A DNA stretch of 6,610 nt from Syntrophaceae bacterium PtaB.Bin038 (GTDB lineage Bacteria > Desulfobacterota > Syntrophia > Syntrophales > UBA2192), in NCBI GenBank assembly GCA_002067855.1, contig MVQS01000206.1, forward strand, positions 1 to 6,610. The letters are read 5' to 3'. The notes beneath the pieces were generated by a model. It was not told where the DNA came from. It made no database searches and saw only the letters and a list, made by a program, of their open reading frames with translations. Shown piece by piece: positions 5,615 through 6,610 of the stretch; positions within the stretch are counted from its first letter, which is position 1, and each line of letters begins with the position of its first letter. Made by a program: the position numbers and the translations under genes.

Positions 5615-6610
5615 ATGGGGGGCCTTTTCGGGGTCGTTTCGAATCAGAACTGTTCCAAGGTCCTGTTCTACGGGACCGACTACCATTCGCACCTGGGGAC
5701 CGAGAACGGCGGCATGGCCATTTTCGGCGACCGGGGGTTCTACCAGACCATCCACAGCATCAGCCAGGCGCAGTTCAAGTCGAAGTTCATCGCCGATTAC
5801 CGGGAAATGACCGGGGTCATGGGGATCGGCTCCATCAACAACGTGGCGCCCCAGCCCCTGATCGTCCGTTCCAAGTTCGGCACCTACGCCATCGCCGCCA
5901 GCGGTCTCATCACGAACAGGGACACCCTGGCCGAGGGGCTCCTGCGTCAGGGCGTCTCGTTCAGCGAGATGGCGGGCGGGGGCGTCAATCCCGTGGAGCT
6001 GGTCGCACGGCTCATCAACCGCGGCGAGACCCTGCTCGACGGCATCGTCAACATGCAGAAACTCATCGAGGGATCCCTGTGCCTGCTGATCCTGAAGGAG
6101 GACGGGATCTACGCCGCCCGGGACCTCTACGGACGCTTCCCGCTGGTTGTCGGCGGGACCGGGAAGAAGGGGGAGTACGTCGTCGCCACCGAGGCCAGTT
6201 CGCTGCAGAACCTTGGCTACGAAGTGATCCTGTACCCGGGCCCGGGGGAGATCCTGAGGCTCAGCCGGTCGGGGATCCGGCAGCTGCGGCCGCCCCTGGC
6301 CGAGAAGAAAGTCTGCGCCTTCCTGTGGATCTACACCGGAGAGCCGTCCTCGACCTACGAGGGAAAGTCGGTCGAGATCGCCCGCGAACGCTGCGGGAGG
6401 GCCCTGGCGCGCAAGGACCGGGTGAGGGCGGATTTCGTCACGGGCATCCCCGACTCGGGCATCGGGCACGCCGTCGGCTACGCGCAGGAATCGGGGATCC
6501 CCTACAAGCGGCCCCTCGTGAAGTACACCCCGGGCTACGGCCGGAGCTACACGCCGCCGAGCCAGGAGATCCGGGACCTCGTGGCCACCATGAAGATCAT
6601 CGCCGTGAGG
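5615..6610 (+). CDS. PurF-like amidophosphoribosyltransferase homologue with degenerate glutaminase site (3' end outside window)
   Basis: The first 332 codons of a protein that aligns by eye with PurF, which makes phosphoribosylamine from PRPP and glutamine in purine synthesis. Residues 1-230 correspond to the class II glutaminase domain and about 231 onward to the phosphoribosyltransferase domain. The latter is recognisable in YTGEPSSTYEGKSVEIARERCG (about 240-261, shown by its G-K-S-V core), GIPDSGIGHAVGYAQESGIP (277-296), YGRSY (308-312) and PPSQEIRD. The PRPP-binding loop would lie beyond the window. The start reads MGGLFGV where PurF has M-C-G-[IV]-F-G-[IV], so the nucleophile Cys is Gly. 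The Arg motif (GHxRYST) is GIGSINN (70-76) and the NG oxyanion motif is SG (96-97). It is therefore unlikely to hydrolyse glutamine. GGAAAGGAAGGGAG (5601-5614) directly precedes the ATG. A paralogue with ammonia use or another role is possible. Confidence 0.85.
   Translation, partial: MGGLFGVVSNQNCSKVLFYGTDYHSHLGTENGGMAIFGDRGFYQTIHSISQAQFKSKFIADYREMTGVMGIGSINNVAPQPLIVRSKFGTYAIAASGLITNRDTLAEGLLRQGVSFSEMAGGGVNPVELVARLINRGETLLDGIVNMQKLIEGSLCLLILKEDGIYAARDLYGRFPLVVGGTGKKGEYVVATEASSLQNLGYEVILYPGPGEILRLSRSGIRQLRPPLAEKKVCAFLWIYTGEPSSTYEGKSVEIARERCGRALARKDRVRADFVTGIPDSGIGHAVGYAQESGIPYKRPLVKYTPGYGRSYTPPSQEIRDLVATMKIIAVR

Noticed and set aside
4349..6469. 706-codon open frame on the - strand
   Set aside because: It is antisense to the aminotransferase and PurF-like genes. 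Its translation is dominated by D, R, G, V and L as expected from the complement of GC-rich codons, and it shows no recognisable domain.

Overview
The window is a GC-rich (low to mid 60s per cent by eye), densely coding stretch of a bacterial chromosome with every gene on the + strand. Three things suggest a Desulfobacterota-type (former Deltaproteobacteria) or similar anaerobic Gram-negative bacterium. These are the short archaeal-type phosphatidylserine decarboxylase paired with pssA, the rsmD-coaD-aminotransferase run, and a PurF-like protein that begins Met-Gly-Gly. This placement is inference from gene order and protein flavour, not from a search.

Layout: 1-181 is the 3' end of a transposase, probably ISL3 family, whose element seems to end near 195. 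An AT-rich patch at about 196-235 precedes a small DUF465 protein (265-492). Then comes a phospholipid pair: psd (520-1164) and pssA (1164-2000, overlapping by one base). Together they make phosphatidylserine and decarboxylate it to phosphatidylethanolamine. After a 65-base gap comes asd (2066-3085), aspartate-semialdehyde dehydrogenase. The asd-rsmD gap (3086-3181) is filled by a heptamer-periodic imperfect palindrome. It is followed by rsmD (3182-3808, 16S rRNA guanine methyltransferase), coaD (3868-4365, coenzyme A synthesis), a class I aspartate-type aminotransferase (4370-5563), and the first 332 codons of a PurF-like protein (5615 to the window edge).

Most of the genes are ordinary housekeeping. 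asd and the aminotransferase both touch aspartate metabolism, and psd/pssA act in sequence. No stretch over 300 bases lacks a gene, and no tRNA, rRNA, CRISPR array or convincing intrinsic terminator is visible.

Two items deserve most attention. The first is the PurF-like protein. It has the glutamine phosphoribosylpyrophosphate amidotransferase fold signature, but the N-terminal nucleophile Cys is replaced by Gly and the other glutaminase signature residues also appear lost. The second is the 7-base-periodic palindromic repeat, which sits directly against the rsmD start codon and leaves that gene without a recognisable Shine-Dalgarno sequence.
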